From: Polyangia bacterium
GTDB lineage: Bacteria > Myxococcota_A > Polyangia > Nannocystales > Nannocystaceae
Direction: 5' to 3'
Assembly: GCA_030424595.1 (NCBI GenBank)
Contig: JAUHWG010000025.1
Coordinates: forward strand, 62,001 to 126,000
DNA length: 64,000 nucleotides
The notes under the pieces were generated by a model. It did not search any database, was not told where the DNA came from, and worked only from the letters and a program-made list of their open reading frames with translations. Position numbers and translations under genes: made by a program. This document shows positions 17,440 to 28,020 of this stretch, piece by piece. Every line of letters begins with the position of its first letter. The stretch's first letter is position 1.

Positions 17440-19761
17440 ATGCGTTATGCTGCTGCCATGCGCGATGGTGGGCGAGGCTCGGTGGGGATCCGTCTCGGGA
17501 CAGGGCTGAGCTTCGCCGTGGGCGTGGCGGTCGCCCTCGCGTTGGTGGGCCCCTCAGGGACCGCCGCCGCGGCCCCGGAAGGGCCGGCGCTCGATCGCGT
17601 CAAGGCTCGCGAGATGCCGCTCTCGGCGGCTCGCGGGGTCATCGAGCAGAGCACGCTGACGCTCAACGGGATCCCGGTCCGCGGCGCCTTTGAGACCGCG
17701 GTCGTCGACCCCGACGGGGGGCGGCGCGTGGTCGCCGGATCGGCGCCGACCCTCACGCCTCAGCTCGCCCCCGAGGACGCGACGATCAGCGAGGCGGAGG
17801 CTCGGACGATCGCCCTCGGGCACGGCCTCGAGGGACGCCCGACGAGCAAGCCGATCCAGGGCTCGCGCCTCGTCTACCGGGTCATCCTGGGCAGGCCGGT
17901 GTTGGTCTGGGAGGTCGAATTGCCGCTGGTGCTGAGCCCTGAGCCCAGCATGATGACCGTCTGGGTCTCAGCGGCGACCGGTGTCGTCGTCGACGATGAG
18001 GAGCAGGTCCGCGCCTCGAAGGCGGAGGTCTTCCCGTTCAACCCCGCCCATACGCCGGTCACGATCGTCACCGAGCTGTCGGGCGTGCACGCGGAGGGCC
18101 CCGGCGAGTACCTGATCGGCGACCGCGTCCAGGCCTTCAACTGCACCCTCGAAGCCCCGGAGAACGAGGAGGACATCTCGCCGTGGTGGGACGAGGGCGA
18201 GTGCTACCCGACGCAGGTCGCGGCCTCGGACGACAACGGCGACTTCTTGGTGCCGATCCCGGACCTCAAGTACCCGGACCAGAACATCCTCGGCGACGAC
18301 CTCTACGCCGAATTGTCGATGTACTACCACGCCGAGAAATTCCTCGACCACATGGCGGGGTTCGGTATTGACACGTTCAAGTGCGAGTTCTCGTCGATGC
18401 TCGCCAATTACCGCTACTCGAAGATCGCGGTCTCCTACCCGGATCTCGACTACGGCCCGCTCAACAACGCCTACTACACAAACCAGTGCGACCCCGAGAA
18501 GGGCCCGACGATGATCTTCGGCCAGGGATCGGGGGTCGACTTCGGCTACGACGGCGACGTCGTCTACCACGAGCTCGGCCACGGCATGGTCTCGCACCTG
18601 ACCCCGGCGGGGCTCTCGGCGAGGCGGCTTCGCGGGGACGCGTCCCTCGTCGACGCGGGCGGGCTCAACGAGGCCTTCGCCGACTACTTCTCGCTGATGC
18701 TGACCGAGCAGCCGGAGCTCGGGGATTACGTCGCCCGCTTCTGGGCGACCTACGGCCGCGGCTACATCCGCACCGCGGAGAACACCAAGACCTGCCCCGG
18801 GAGCACGGTCGGCCAGGTGCACAACGACGGCGAGCCCTTCATGGCCGCGCTCTGGGCCGGTCGCAAGCGGATCGGCGGCGACAAGCTCGATCCCGCCTTC
18901 CTCGAGATGTTGATGCGCCTGCCGCCGGACTCCGACCTCGAGACCGCCGCCCACACGCTGCTGGAGGTCGGCCAGGAGCGGCTCGCCGCCGGCGAATGGG
19001 CCGAGATCGACATTCAGCACCTGGTCCGGGCCTTCGACGAGCGCAACCTCTACGACTGCCCGCGCCTGATCACCGACGCCAAGGTGGTCAACTCCGGGCG
19101 GACGATGTACCTGCGCGGCAAGTCGGACGCGGTGACGCCCTTCTATCCCGGGCCGATGCAGCTGCGCCACGAGGTGCCGGAGGGGACCGACAACATCGTC
19201 GTCCGCTTCCGCCTCTCGCCGCGGGGAACCTCGACCGGCAACCCGAACACCAACCCGGTCGGCGCGTTGGTCCTGATCAAGCGCGAGGACTCGCCCATCG
19301 AGTTTGAGTACGACCTGACGGAGGTCGAGGGCGCCTCGGATCCGGACCAGAAGAGCTCGGTCAAGGAGATCACCCAGGTCCGCGGAGACTGGGACATGGA
19401 GCGGGTCGCGAGCCTCGTCGTCGGCTCGGAGAACCAGCTGATCCTCCGCGGCTTCCGCCCCGGCGAGGTCGTCTGGGTGACCCTGGTCAACACCCTCAAG
19501 AACGAGGCGGTCGCCGGTTCGGTGTCGGTCGTCAGCTTTGATCCGGAGCTCCTCGATCAGGGGTCGATCCCCGAGGATGACTCTGGAGACGCGGCCTCGG
19601 ACAGCGACTCTCCGGACCCTGCGGACAGCAGTCAAACCAGCGCGCCGACGACGGCCTGCGCTTGCCGAGCTGAGGGGGGAGCGGGCTTTCCTGCGCTCCT
19701 CCTGCTCCTCGGCGCCTTGCCATGGAGGCGGAGGCGGAGATGGCGTCGGGGGCCGCGCTAA
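17440..19761 (+). CDS. Secreted FTP-domain metalloprotease with MYXO-CTERM-like tail
   Basis: A 773-aa exported protease. The order is signal peptide (to about residue 45), FTP/PepSY-like propeptide (about 60-190, with PVLVWEVELPLV and WVSAATGVVVDDEEQV), then a thermolysin/fungalysin-type catalytic domain with HELGH at 377-381 and the third-ligand helix GGLNEAFADYFS about 30 residues on. A beta-rich C-terminal domain follows, then a DSDSPDPADSS linker and a Cys-containing motif (CACR) with a hydrophobic helix and Arg-rich end, matching the MYXO-CTERM sorting signal. It is therefore likely surface-anchored and then released. An ATG at 17458 is an alternative start. Its 3' end overlaps the next gene by 22 bp. 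Confidence 0.88.
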   Translation: MRYAAAMRDGGRGSVGIRLGTGLSFAVGVAVALALVGPSGTAAAAPEGPALDRVKAREMPLSAARGVIEQSTLTLNGIPVRGAFETAVVDPDGGRRVVAGSAPTLTPQLAPEDATISEAEARTIALGHGLEGRPTSKPIQGSRLVYRVILGRPVLVWEVELPLVLSPEPSMMTVWVSAATGVVVDDEEQVRASKAEVFPFNPAHTPVTIVTELSGVHAEGPGEYLIGDRVQAFNCTLEAPENEEDISPWWDEGECYPTQVAASDDNGDFLVPIPDLKYPDQNILGDDLYAELSMYYHAEKFLDHMAGFGIDTFKCEFSSMLANYRYSKIAVSYPDLDYGPLNNAYYTNQCDPEKGPTMIFGQGSGVDFGYDGDVVYHELGHGMVSHLTPAGLSARRLRGDASLVDAGGLNEAFADYFSLMLTEQPELGDYVARFWATYGRGYIRTAENTKTCPGSTVGQVHNDGEPFMAALWAGRKRIGGDKLDPAFLEMLMRLPPDSDLETAAHTLLEVGQERLAAGEWAEIDIQHLVRAFDERNLYDCPRLITDAKVVNSGRTMYLRGKSDAVTPFYPGPMQLRHEVPEGTDNIVVRFRLSPRGTSTGNPNTNPVGALVLIKREDSPIEFEYDLTEVEGASDPDQKSSVKEITQVRGDWDMERVASLVVGSENQLILRGFRPGEVVWVTLVNTLKNEAVAGSVSVVSFDPELLDQGSIPEDDSGDAASDSDSPDPADSSQTSAPTTACACRAEGGAGFPALLLLLGALPWRRRRRWRRGPR

Positions 19762-20336
19762 GGCGTACGCTCGAGGCGCTCTGGGTGCTCGCGCTGGCGG
19801 CGTTGATCGTCGTCCCAGCTCTGCCTGGGAGCTGGCAGACGGAGCTGACGAAGGACGTGATCGGCTGGACCAAGAAGGTCAGCCTCTCGCAGCATTGGTC
19901 GATGTACGCCCCCAATCCGCAGCGGGGCATCGCCTACCTCAACATCCGCGGTCGTCACCTCGACGGCCACGAGGAGCCGCTCGAGGAGGCCGGGCGCGCT
20001 GAGGCAGGGTGGGGGACGGTCTGGGGCTGGGAGAAGCGACGTCGGGACATCTGGGCCTTCTACGCTGGGGTCTCCAAGAAGAAGGGCGGCAATCTGCGGC
20101 GGACGTGGTTCGTCAAGTCGATCTGCATCCGCGAGGCCCGGCGCAGCGATCACCCGCCGCGCCTGCTCCTGGTCGATCGTGTGAGCCGTACCTTCACCCA
20201 CCCAGACAAGGTCCGCGCAGGCGAGCCAGACCTCAGCCCGCTCGTCCGCACCCCGGTGCAGAAGATCGACTGCGGGTACCCGCCGATCCAGCGGATGATC
20301 GAGGAGGATAGGCGTCGTCATGGTCCGCGAGGGTAG
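19740..20336 (+). CDS. WSMYAPNP membrane protein, HTTM partner
   Basis: A 198-aa protein with one N-terminal membrane helix (about residues 10-30) and the motif QHWSMYAPNPQRG. I know this motif from small proteins encoded next to HTTM (vitamin K gamma-carboxylase-like) membrane proteins, where it probably faces the membrane surface. The remainder is basic and soluble. The ATG at 19740 follows a GGAGGCGGAG sequence; an in-frame ATG at 19722 would add six residues. It overlaps the protease gene upstream by 22 bp and the HTTM gene downstream by 17 bp, so the three are probably one transcript. Enzymatic role unknown. Confidence 0.75.
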   Translation: MASGAALRRTLEALWVLALAALIVVPALPGSWQTELTKDVIGWTKKVSLSQHWSMYAPNPQRGIAYLNIRGRHLDGHEEPLEEAGRAEAGWGTVWGWEKRRRDIWAFYAGVSKKKGGNLRRTWFVKSICIREARRSDHPPRLLLVDRVSRTFTHPDKVRAGEPDLSPLVRTPVQKIDCGYPPIQRMIEEDRRRHGPRG

Positions 20337-21585
20337 GGCGGGCGGGCCGACCTCGTCGGCGGAGCCCGAGAGCGGGCAGGCGAGCACCACCCAGGCCGAG
20401 GTGGCGGCGGGGGAGGCTGTGTCGGGGGAGGCTGTGTCGGGTGAGACTGTGGCGGGTGAGGCCATGCGGGACGAGGTCGTGTCGGGCGGGGACATGCAGG
20501 GGGAGGCTGCGCAGGGGGAGGCTGTGCAGGGGGAGGCTGCGCAGGAAGAGGACGTGCGGGACGAGGCGGCCTCGGGCGAGAACCGGGACGAGGCGGCGCT
20601 CGGGGAGCTCGCCGACGGCACGGTCGCTCGCGGCCCCTGGGGTCGCCTTGTCGACCGCGCTCTGCTCGGACGCGAGGACCCGACGGCGCTCGGCCTCCTC
20701 CGCGTCGCTCTCGTCGCGGTCTTCACGGCCAACATGCTCGCCCATGTCGGCTCGGTCGCGGAGTACTTCTCGGACGCCTCGCCGCTCTTCGGCGAGTGGG
20801 CGCGCGAGGCCTTTCCGACGCGCTGGTCGCTCTTCTTCTACGTCGAGTCCGCCCCCGCAGTGCAGGCGATCTTCGGCCTCGGTGTGGTCGCCCACCTCCT
20901 CTGGCTCGTCGGGCTATTCACCCGGCCGGCGGCGATCGTGGCGGTCGTGGTCTGGGTGTCGATGGTCGGGCGCAACCCGCTGCTCTACTCGATGCCCGAC
21001 AACCTGATCACCGCGCTCTCGATGTGGCTCGCGCTGCTCCCGAGCGGCCGCGGTCTCTCGCTCGACGCGCGCTGGAGGGGCAAGGGCGGGCCGGTCCCGG
21101 TGTGGTGTCGTCGTCTCCTCCAGCTCCAGGTCGCGGTGGTCTACACCGGCACGGGGCTCCTCAAGAGCGGCGTCACCTGGAAAGAGGGGACGGCGATCTA
21201 CTATTCGCTGGTCAACCCCTACAACCGGCATTTCGCCGTTAGCGGCTTCCTGGCGATGATTCAGCCCTATGTGCTGAGACCGATGACCTGGGCTGTGCTC
21301 GTCTGGGAGGTCGGCTTTGGCGGCTTTGTTCTCCTCCACTGGCTCCGAGAGGCGACCGGTTGGCGACGGATCCCGGACCTCCGCCGGGCCTTCCTCGGCT
21401 TCGGTGCGGCGATGCACCTCGGGATCCAGAGCATGCTCTTCGTCGTGTGGTTCACGCCGCTGATGCTCGGCTCCTACTTCGCCTTTCTCCGGCCAGACGA
21501 GGCCGAGCGCCTCGTCGCCTGGGTTCGCCGACGGATCGGTCGCTCGCCGGCGCCGCAGGGCCGTGCCGCGAGCTCCGAGGAATAG
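20320..21585 (+). CDS. HTTM-domain membrane protein with repetitive N-terminal extension
   Basis: A 421-aa protein. Residues 1-105 are a soluble, acidic extension dominated by five-residue repeats of the GEAVS/GEAAQ type; residues 110-400 are an HTTM domain with several hydrophobic helices (LRVALVAVFTANMLAHVG, VVAHLLWLVGLFTRPAA, YTGTGLLKSG, HLGIQSMLFVVWFTPLM). HTTM proteins are related to vitamin K-dependent gamma-carboxylase, but most bacterial ones have no known substrate. The start at 20320 has GAGGAGG 11 bases upstream and overlaps the preceding gene. The extension is unusual for the family and is encoded by 15-bp DNA repeats. Confidence 0.8.
   Translation: MVREGRAGGPTSSAEPESGQASTTQAEVAAGEAVSGEAVSGETVAGEAMRDEVVSGGDMQGEAAQGEAVQGEAAQEEDVRDEAASGENRDEAALGELADGTVARGPWGRLVDRALLGREDPTALGLLRVALVAVFTANMLAHVGSVAEYFSDASPLFGEWAREAFPTRWSLFFYVESAPAVQAIFGLGVVAHLLWLVGLFTRPAAIVAVVVWVSMVGRNPLLYSMPDNLITALSMWLALLPSGRGLSLDARWRGKGGPVPVWCRRLLQLQVAVVYTGTGLLKSGVTWKEGTAIYYSLVNPYNRHFAVSGFLAMIQPYVLRPMTWAVLVWEVGFGGFVLLHWLREATGWRRIPDLRRAFLGFGAAMHLGIQSMLFVVWFTPLMLGSYFAFLRPDEAERLVAWVRRRIGRSPAPQGRAASSEE
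20401..20560 (+). repeat. 15-bp coding repeats in HTTM gene
   Basis: Imperfect repeats of the form GTGTCGGGGGAGGCT (about ten units, some altered to GTGCAGGGGGAGGCT or GCGCAGGGGGAGGCT) encode pentapeptides V/A-S/Q-G-E-A. The unit is a multiple of three, so gain or loss of copies would change only the length of the N-terminal extension. Confidence 0.8.
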
Positions 21586-21748
21586 GCAGACCGGCCGCTC
21601 GCCGCGGGCTTCCCACTCTCTCATCGCTCGCTCGTCCTTCGCCGCAGTGCCGAGCGCGTCTCTCGGTCAGTGGTGATTCGCGTTCGACGGTGGTGATCCG
21701 CTGAGGACGCTGGTCTCGATCCGATCGGCGCATCATCCCTTGTTCGTC

Positions 21749-21818
21749 GTCTGTTGTCTGTTGTCTGTTGTCTGTTGTCTGGTGTCTGTTGTCTGTCGTC
21801 TGTCGTCTGTCGTCTGGG
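21749..21818. repeat. Heptanucleotide tandem repeat
   Basis: Ten tandem 7-bp units, mostly GTCTGTT or GTCTGTC with two variants (GTCTGGT, GTCTGGG), ending 38 bp before the GTG of the DUF3311 gene. The unit is not a multiple of three. The same frame as the DUF3311 gene stays open through the repeat from an ATG at 21740, so a longer product with a hydrophobic Val/Cys/Leu leader is possible in this copy-number state. Confidence 0.9.
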
Positions 21819-21856
21819 CCGACGCTGAGCCCTGCCCATCGGCTACACTCGGCGCC

Positions 21857-22135
21857 GTGCCTGCCCGTCGCCGTCACCGTTGGGTCTTCGCGGGCGCGGT
21901 GCTCGTCCTGCTCGTCCTTCACGTCGACGTGTGGAACCAGGGGCGGGGCGATGGCTTGATCCTGGGCTTCATCCCCTACGACCTCGCCTATCACCTCCTG
22001 TGGATGCTGGTCGCCTGGGCTGTGGTCATCTACATGACCATCTTTGTCTGGCCCGACGAACAGGTCGATCAGGTCGATCCGACATCGCCGACACCAGAGA
22101 ACAAGGAGGTCGGGGGGGGAGCGGCGAGACCTTGA
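21857..22135 (+). CDS. DUF3311 small membrane protein, symporter partner
   Basis: A 92-aa protein with two hydrophobic helices (VFAGAVLVLLVLHVDVW and YHLLWMLVAWAVVIYMTIFVW) ending in the conserved FVWPDE, typical of DUF3311 proteins that accompany sodium/solute symporters. The GTG at 21857 is chosen because the product then begins with a positively charged stretch (PARRRHR) before the first helix; the frame is open further upstream through the heptanucleotide repeat. Its stop overlaps the symporter start (TTGA), showing translational coupling. Confidence 0.8.
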   Translation: MPARRRHRWVFAGAVLVLLVLHVDVWNQGRGDGLILGFIPYDLAYHLLWMLVAWAVVIYMTIFVWPDEQVDQVDPTSPTPENKEVGGGAARP

Positions 22136-23619
22136 CGACGATCGCCCTGGTCAACGTCGGCTATCTCCTGATCACCCTGACGATCGGCGCCATCGCCTAT
22201 CGCCGGCGCTCGTTGGGCGCGGACGACTATTTTCTCGGGGGTCGCAGCGCCCGGACGGTCGTGCTCTTCATGGCCCTCTTCGGGACCAACGTGACCCCCT
22301 TTGTCCTCCTGGGGATCCCGGGGCTCAGCTATCACCACGGGATCGGCGTCTTCGGCCTCAACGCGGCGATCATCGCCTTGGGCGTCCCGCTGACCTTCTA
22401 TCTGATCGGCTATCCGGCCTACCTCGCCGCCCGCCGTGTCGGCGCCCTGACCCCCGCAGAGCTCTACGCCGAGCGCTTCGCCAGCCCGGCGGTCGGCCTC
22501 GTCCTCTTCCTCGCCTACTTCGTCTACACGCTGCCTTACATGGTCACCGCGGTGATCGGGGTCGGTCTGAGCGCGGCGGTGCTCACCGGAGGGGCGCTCT
22601 CGTTCGCAGCGGCGGCGGCGGCAGTGCTCGTGATCACGCTCCTCTACACGACGCTCGGGGGGATGCGGGCGACGATGTGGACCAACGTCTTCCAGGGGAC
22701 GGTCTTCCTCGGGCTGATGGTCGCGGCGACCGCCTGGATCGCCGCCGATCTCGGCGGCCCGACGGCGGCGATGGAGCGGGTGGCTGCGAGCCGACCAGAG
22801 CTGCTGGTCAAGGCCTCGGGCGGCGCCATGGCGCCCGGTCCCTGGGCCTCATGGGGCCTCGCGATCGCCCTTACGGTGATCGGCTTCCCCCACATCCTCG
22901 TCCGCCTCTTCGCGGCCCGGGACGCGACCGCGATCAAGAACGCCTGTCGCCTTTATCCGCTGATCATGATCGTCCTGTGGATCCCCGCGGTCTTGCTCGG
23001 GGTCTGGGGTGCGATCGAGTTCCCCGGGCTCGTCGCGAAGGCGAGCGACTCGATCCTGCCCATGATGATCGAGGCGCACCTCCCCCCCGCGGTGATGGGG
23101 CTGGCGCTCGCGGCCGTGCTGGCGGCGGTGATGTCGACCCTCGACGCCCAGCTCCTCACGCTCTCGTCGATGCTCACACGCGATGTGCTCGGGCGCTACC
23201 TGCCTCGCTTTACGGAGCGGCGAGAGGTCGCCTTGGGGCGGGCCTTCCTGCTGGTGATCGCGGTCGCGGTCTTCGCCATCGTCATGCTCGAGCCGGCGTC
23301 GATCTTCGAGATCGCAGCCTTCGCCTTCTCCGGCTACGTGACCCTGGTGCCGGTGCTCTACCTCGGGCTCCGCTGGCGGCGGATGAACGCCGCCGGTGCG
23401 ATCACCTCGATCGTCGCCGGCAATCTTGTCCTCCTCCTCGCCTGGGGCGGACTCCTCCCGAAACCCTGGGTGATCCTCCCGGTGGTCTGGGGGCTGGGGG
23501 CTGCGATCGTCGGTGCATGGCTCGGCGCCCGGTTTGGGCCGGCGACCCCAGAGGCCGCGCGGAGGCGGGTGATGGGGCCCGTAGACGAGGTCTTCGCCGG
23601 GCCAGAGCGGTCGGGATAG
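22132..23619 (+). CDS. Sodium:solute symporter family transporter
   Basis: A 495-aa protein with about 13 hydrophobic helices. Family marks include DDYFLGGRSARTVV near residue 28, TLGGMRATMWTNVFQG near 175 and AAVMSTLDAQLLTLSSMLTRDV near 330, the classical SSS signature. The start is a TTG overlapping the stop of DUF3311 as TTGA, with an AAGGAGG further upstream; no ATG or GTG gives the first helix (LTTIALVNVGYLLITLTIGA). Relatives paired with DUF3311 move small organic acids or amino acids with Na+. The substrate is not predictable. Confidence 0.9.
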   Translation: MTTIALVNVGYLLITLTIGAIAYRRRSLGADDYFLGGRSARTVVLFMALFGTNVTPFVLLGIPGLSYHHGIGVFGLNAAIIALGVPLTFYLIGYPAYLAARRVGALTPAELYAERFASPAVGLVLFLAYFVYTLPYMVTAVIGVGLSAAVLTGGALSFAAAAAAVLVITLLYTTLGGMRATMWTNVFQGTVFLGLMVAATAWIAADLGGPTAAMERVAASRPELLVKASGGAMAPGPWASWGLAIALTVIGFPHILVRLFAARDATAIKNACRLYPLIMIVLWIPAVLLGVWGAIEFPGLVAKASDSILPMMIEAHLPPAVMGLALAAVLAAVMSTLDAQLLTLSSMLTRDVLGRYLPRFTERREVALGRAFLLVIAVAVFAIVMLEPASIFEIAAFAFSGYVTLVPVLYLGLRWRRMNAAGAITSIVAGNLVLLLAWGGLLPKPWVILPVVWGLGAAIVGAWLGARFGPATPEAARRRVMGPVDEVFAGPERSG

Positions 23620-23745
23620 GCCGGGGGCGAGCGCCGACGGGGCTCCCAGAGCGGCGCGTGTCGGCAGCTGAACGATGTTCGTATAGGAGGTCCACCCGTC
23701 AGCGAAAGGTGACCGCGAGGCGGGGGATTGGCTAGACTTGGGGCC

Positions 23746-24711
23746 ATGGCCAAGACGCTGGAATACAACGCGACGCTCGTCGAGCGTGAGGACATCACGC
23801 CGCAGCTCGCCGTCTTTCGCATCCGTCCCGACGAGCCGATCGCAGGCGAGGGGCCTTGGTTTATCCCCGGTCAGTACATGGTGATCGGCCTCAACAACGA
23901 GGCCGTGCCCGAGCTCGGCTCCGTCCGCAGACCGATGTCGATCGCCTCAGCGCCCGAGCGTCGCGATCTGATCGAGTTCTACATTCGCTATGTCGAGCAC
24001 GCCGAGTCCGACAACCCGCTGACGCATCTCCTGTGGACGATAAAGCCGGGCGATCGGATCTACGCGCGGACCAAGCCGACCGGGAAGTTCACCCTCGCCG
24101 ACACCTGCGGTGAGGATGATCCGCGGCTCAAGGTGATGGTCGCCGCCGGCACTGGGCTCGCGCCCTTCCTGTCGATCGCCCGTTCGCGGGCGATCCGGGA
24201 GCCGGAGCGCTCGCAGGCTGATCTCGCGCTGATCCACGGCGTCTCGTACTCCGCCGATCTCGGCTACGTGGACGAGATCCAGGGCCTCGTCGACAGGACG
24301 GGCCTCCACTACCTACCGACCGTCAGCCGCGCGAGCCGTGACCCCAACGGTTGGACCGGCCACCCCGGGCGCGCCGAGAGCTTCTTCCTCCCCGAGGAGC
24401 TGGGGGCCCTGGAGCGCTCGGTCGGCCTCGATCCCGGCGGCTTGGTCCCGAGCAAGGTGCAGATCCTGATCTGTGGCCTTCAGGGGACGATCGGAGCGAC
24501 GATCACCCGCCTCCTCGGTCGCGGCTTCATCCCGGACAACCGTCGCCTCCGGCGGGCCCTCGAGATCCCCGAAGAGCTCCCGGCGAGCATCTTCTACGAG
24601 GCCTACGACACCACGCCGCCGATCGACGTCAAGGACGAGGCCCTCATCGCCTCGCTCAAGGCGGAGCTTCACGCAGCCCTCACAGCCCAGGGCCAGCAGA
24701 CCGCTAGCTGA
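23746..24711 (+). CDS. Ferredoxin-NADP+ reductase family flavoprotein
   Basis: A 321-aa protein in two domains. The FAD-binding beta-barrel (1-125) includes PGQYMVIGL and RRPMSIASAP, the RxYS/T-type FAD motif (here RPMS); the NAD(P)-binding domain follows with VAAGTGLAPFLSIARS (GTGLAP) and ILICGLQGTIGATI near the C-terminus. The class transfers electrons between NADPH and ferredoxin or flavodoxin. It is a little longer than E. coli Fpr (248 aa) because of an extended C-terminal tail. The ATG at 23746 is preferred to the upstream one at 23728. It is a single gene. Confidence 0.85.
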   Translation: MAKTLEYNATLVEREDITPQLAVFRIRPDEPIAGEGPWFIPGQYMVIGLNNEAVPELGSVRRPMSIASAPERRDLIEFYIRYVEHAESDNPLTHLLWTIKPGDRIYARTKPTGKFTLADTCGEDDPRLKVMVAAGTGLAPFLSIARSRAIREPERSQADLALIHGVSYSADLGYVDEIQGLVDRTGLHYLPTVSRASRDPNGWTGHPGRAESFFLPEELGALERSVGLDPGGLVPSKVQILICGLQGTIGATITRLLGRGFIPDNRRLRRALEIPEELPASIFYEAYDTTPPIDVKDEALIASLKAELHAALTAQGQQTAS

Positions 24712-24942
24712 CCGCCGTCGGCCTCGCTCGACGCCCCGCGCTCACGCCGGACCGGCTGTCGCTGACGGCGGTCCGCGATCATGCCATGCAGGCACCCGCA
24801 AGCGGAGCCAAGAAAGACCACCTCGGGCGAGCGAGGGGCGACGGGTGGACGCAGCGGGCGACCTGTGCCTCGCGCGGAGACACGCGTACCCTGTCTCTTC
24901 AAGCAGCTCAGTCCCTTGGCGAGCTCGTGCCTACCCTCAAGA

Positions 24943-25572
24943 CTAGGTGCTCGTCAGCATCGACGGCGGCAGATGTCCCGCGTCGTTGTAGCGGACGAGC
25001 GCCTCAAACCCGTCGGAGAACACCTTGATCTCGGTGATCCCACAGTGCGAGCAGTCGAGCCGGCCCCACGCCTCAAAGGGGAGGCGGAGCGTACCCGCGA
25101 CGAGGTAGCGGATCAGGTTACCGTGGGTGAAGAGCAGGTACGTGGTCAGCTTGCGCGCCGGGTGGAAGAAGCGGTCGCGGACACGGGACACCTGGCGCAC
25201 CGTGTTGGCGTGATCCTCCGGGGTCGTCAGCGGCAGGCCGTGGGCCGCTCCGTAGTCGCGTGAGAAGGACGCGTCGACAAGCGGGACCGCCTCGTGGAGG
25301 TAGGGCTTCACCGTCACCGACTCGCTGCCGATCTCGCGGGCCGCGATCTCGGCCGTCTGCCGGGCACGGGGCCACGGGCTCGCGTACATCCCCTCGAAGG
25401 AGGGATCATGGATGTCGACGAGCTGGACCAGGCGCCGTCCGGTCCGGGCGGCCTGCCGGCGACCGAGCGCGGTCAGTCCCCATACGGTGTCGCCGAGATC
25501 GCCGATCCTCTCGTAGTGTCCGTGGCGGACGAGGAGGATCCGAGTGACCGCGATCTCGTGTTCGTTGCTCAT
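24943..25572 (-). CDS. Histidine phosphatase family protein
   Basis: A 209-aa enzyme with the RHG motif (LLVRHGHYE, residues 13-21; phospho-accepting His17), ASPWPRARQTAEI near 70 and FTHGNLIRYLVAG near 160 (second catalytic His). These make the phosphoglycerate-mutase-like catalytic pocket. The sequence around HGHYERIGD resembles the PGAM5/SixA-like side more than glycolytic GpmA. Start at 25572 (MSNEHEIAV); an extended frame to 25785 has poor composition. The substrate is unknown. Confidence 0.85.
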   Translation of the reverse strand: MSNEHEIAVTRILLVRHGHYERIGDLGDTVWGLTALGRRQAARTGRRLVQLVDIHDPSFEGMYASPWPRARQTAEIAAREIGSESVTVKPYLHEAVPLVDASFSRDYGAAHGLPLTTPEDHANTVRQVSRVRDRFFHPARKLTTYLLFTHGNLIRYLVAGTLRLPFEAWGRLDCSHCGITEIKVFSDGFEALVRYNDAGHLPPSMLTST

Positions 25573-25893
25573 CGGCGAGGGATGGATCGTGGTAACACGC
25601 CGGCAAATCGGCCGACCACGGTCGTTATCGGCCTCGGGCAGCGCTTCCGCGCGGCGCCGGGGGCTGCGCGCGCTCCGGCCAAGGGTCGTCGGCGCAGGGC
25701 GGTCCTGAGGATAGAGCCGAATCCCCGCGGAGCGGGTCGGACCAGCTCGCGCGACGGGGGCCTCTCTTCGCGGTTGCTTCCGCACCGAGGAGGTCAGGGG
25801 GCCATGGTGGATCGTCCTGACGGAGGCGCCCTCGGAGGTCGAGCCCCGGCGAGCGTGCGCCGGGCCGATGGGCGTACTGAACGGCGAGGGCGG
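25573..25893. other. Stretch upstream of phosphatase gene, nothing recognised
   Basis: 321 bp between the phosphatase start and the recQ stop, both leftward. It should hold the phosphatase promoter, but I cannot mark one. Open frames here lack protein-like composition. Confidence 0.4.
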
Positions 25894-27870
<1,977 letters not shown>

Positions 27871-28020
27871 GATGCAAGGCGTCGGAATGCTCGATCCGTG
27901 CCATGTGCATCGCGAGGAGAAAGCCGCGCAGGAGGCCCTCTAGGACCCATTCGGGGCAACTCCGCGTCGGCCGCCGACCCATCGCCTGGACGGGCGGTCG
28001 ACCCCTGGGACGGGAGCGGG

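Noticed and set aside
21749..21818. Repeat array suspected as CRISPR.
   Set aside because: The units are 7 bp without spacers, and no cas gene is near; it is a simple tandem repeat.
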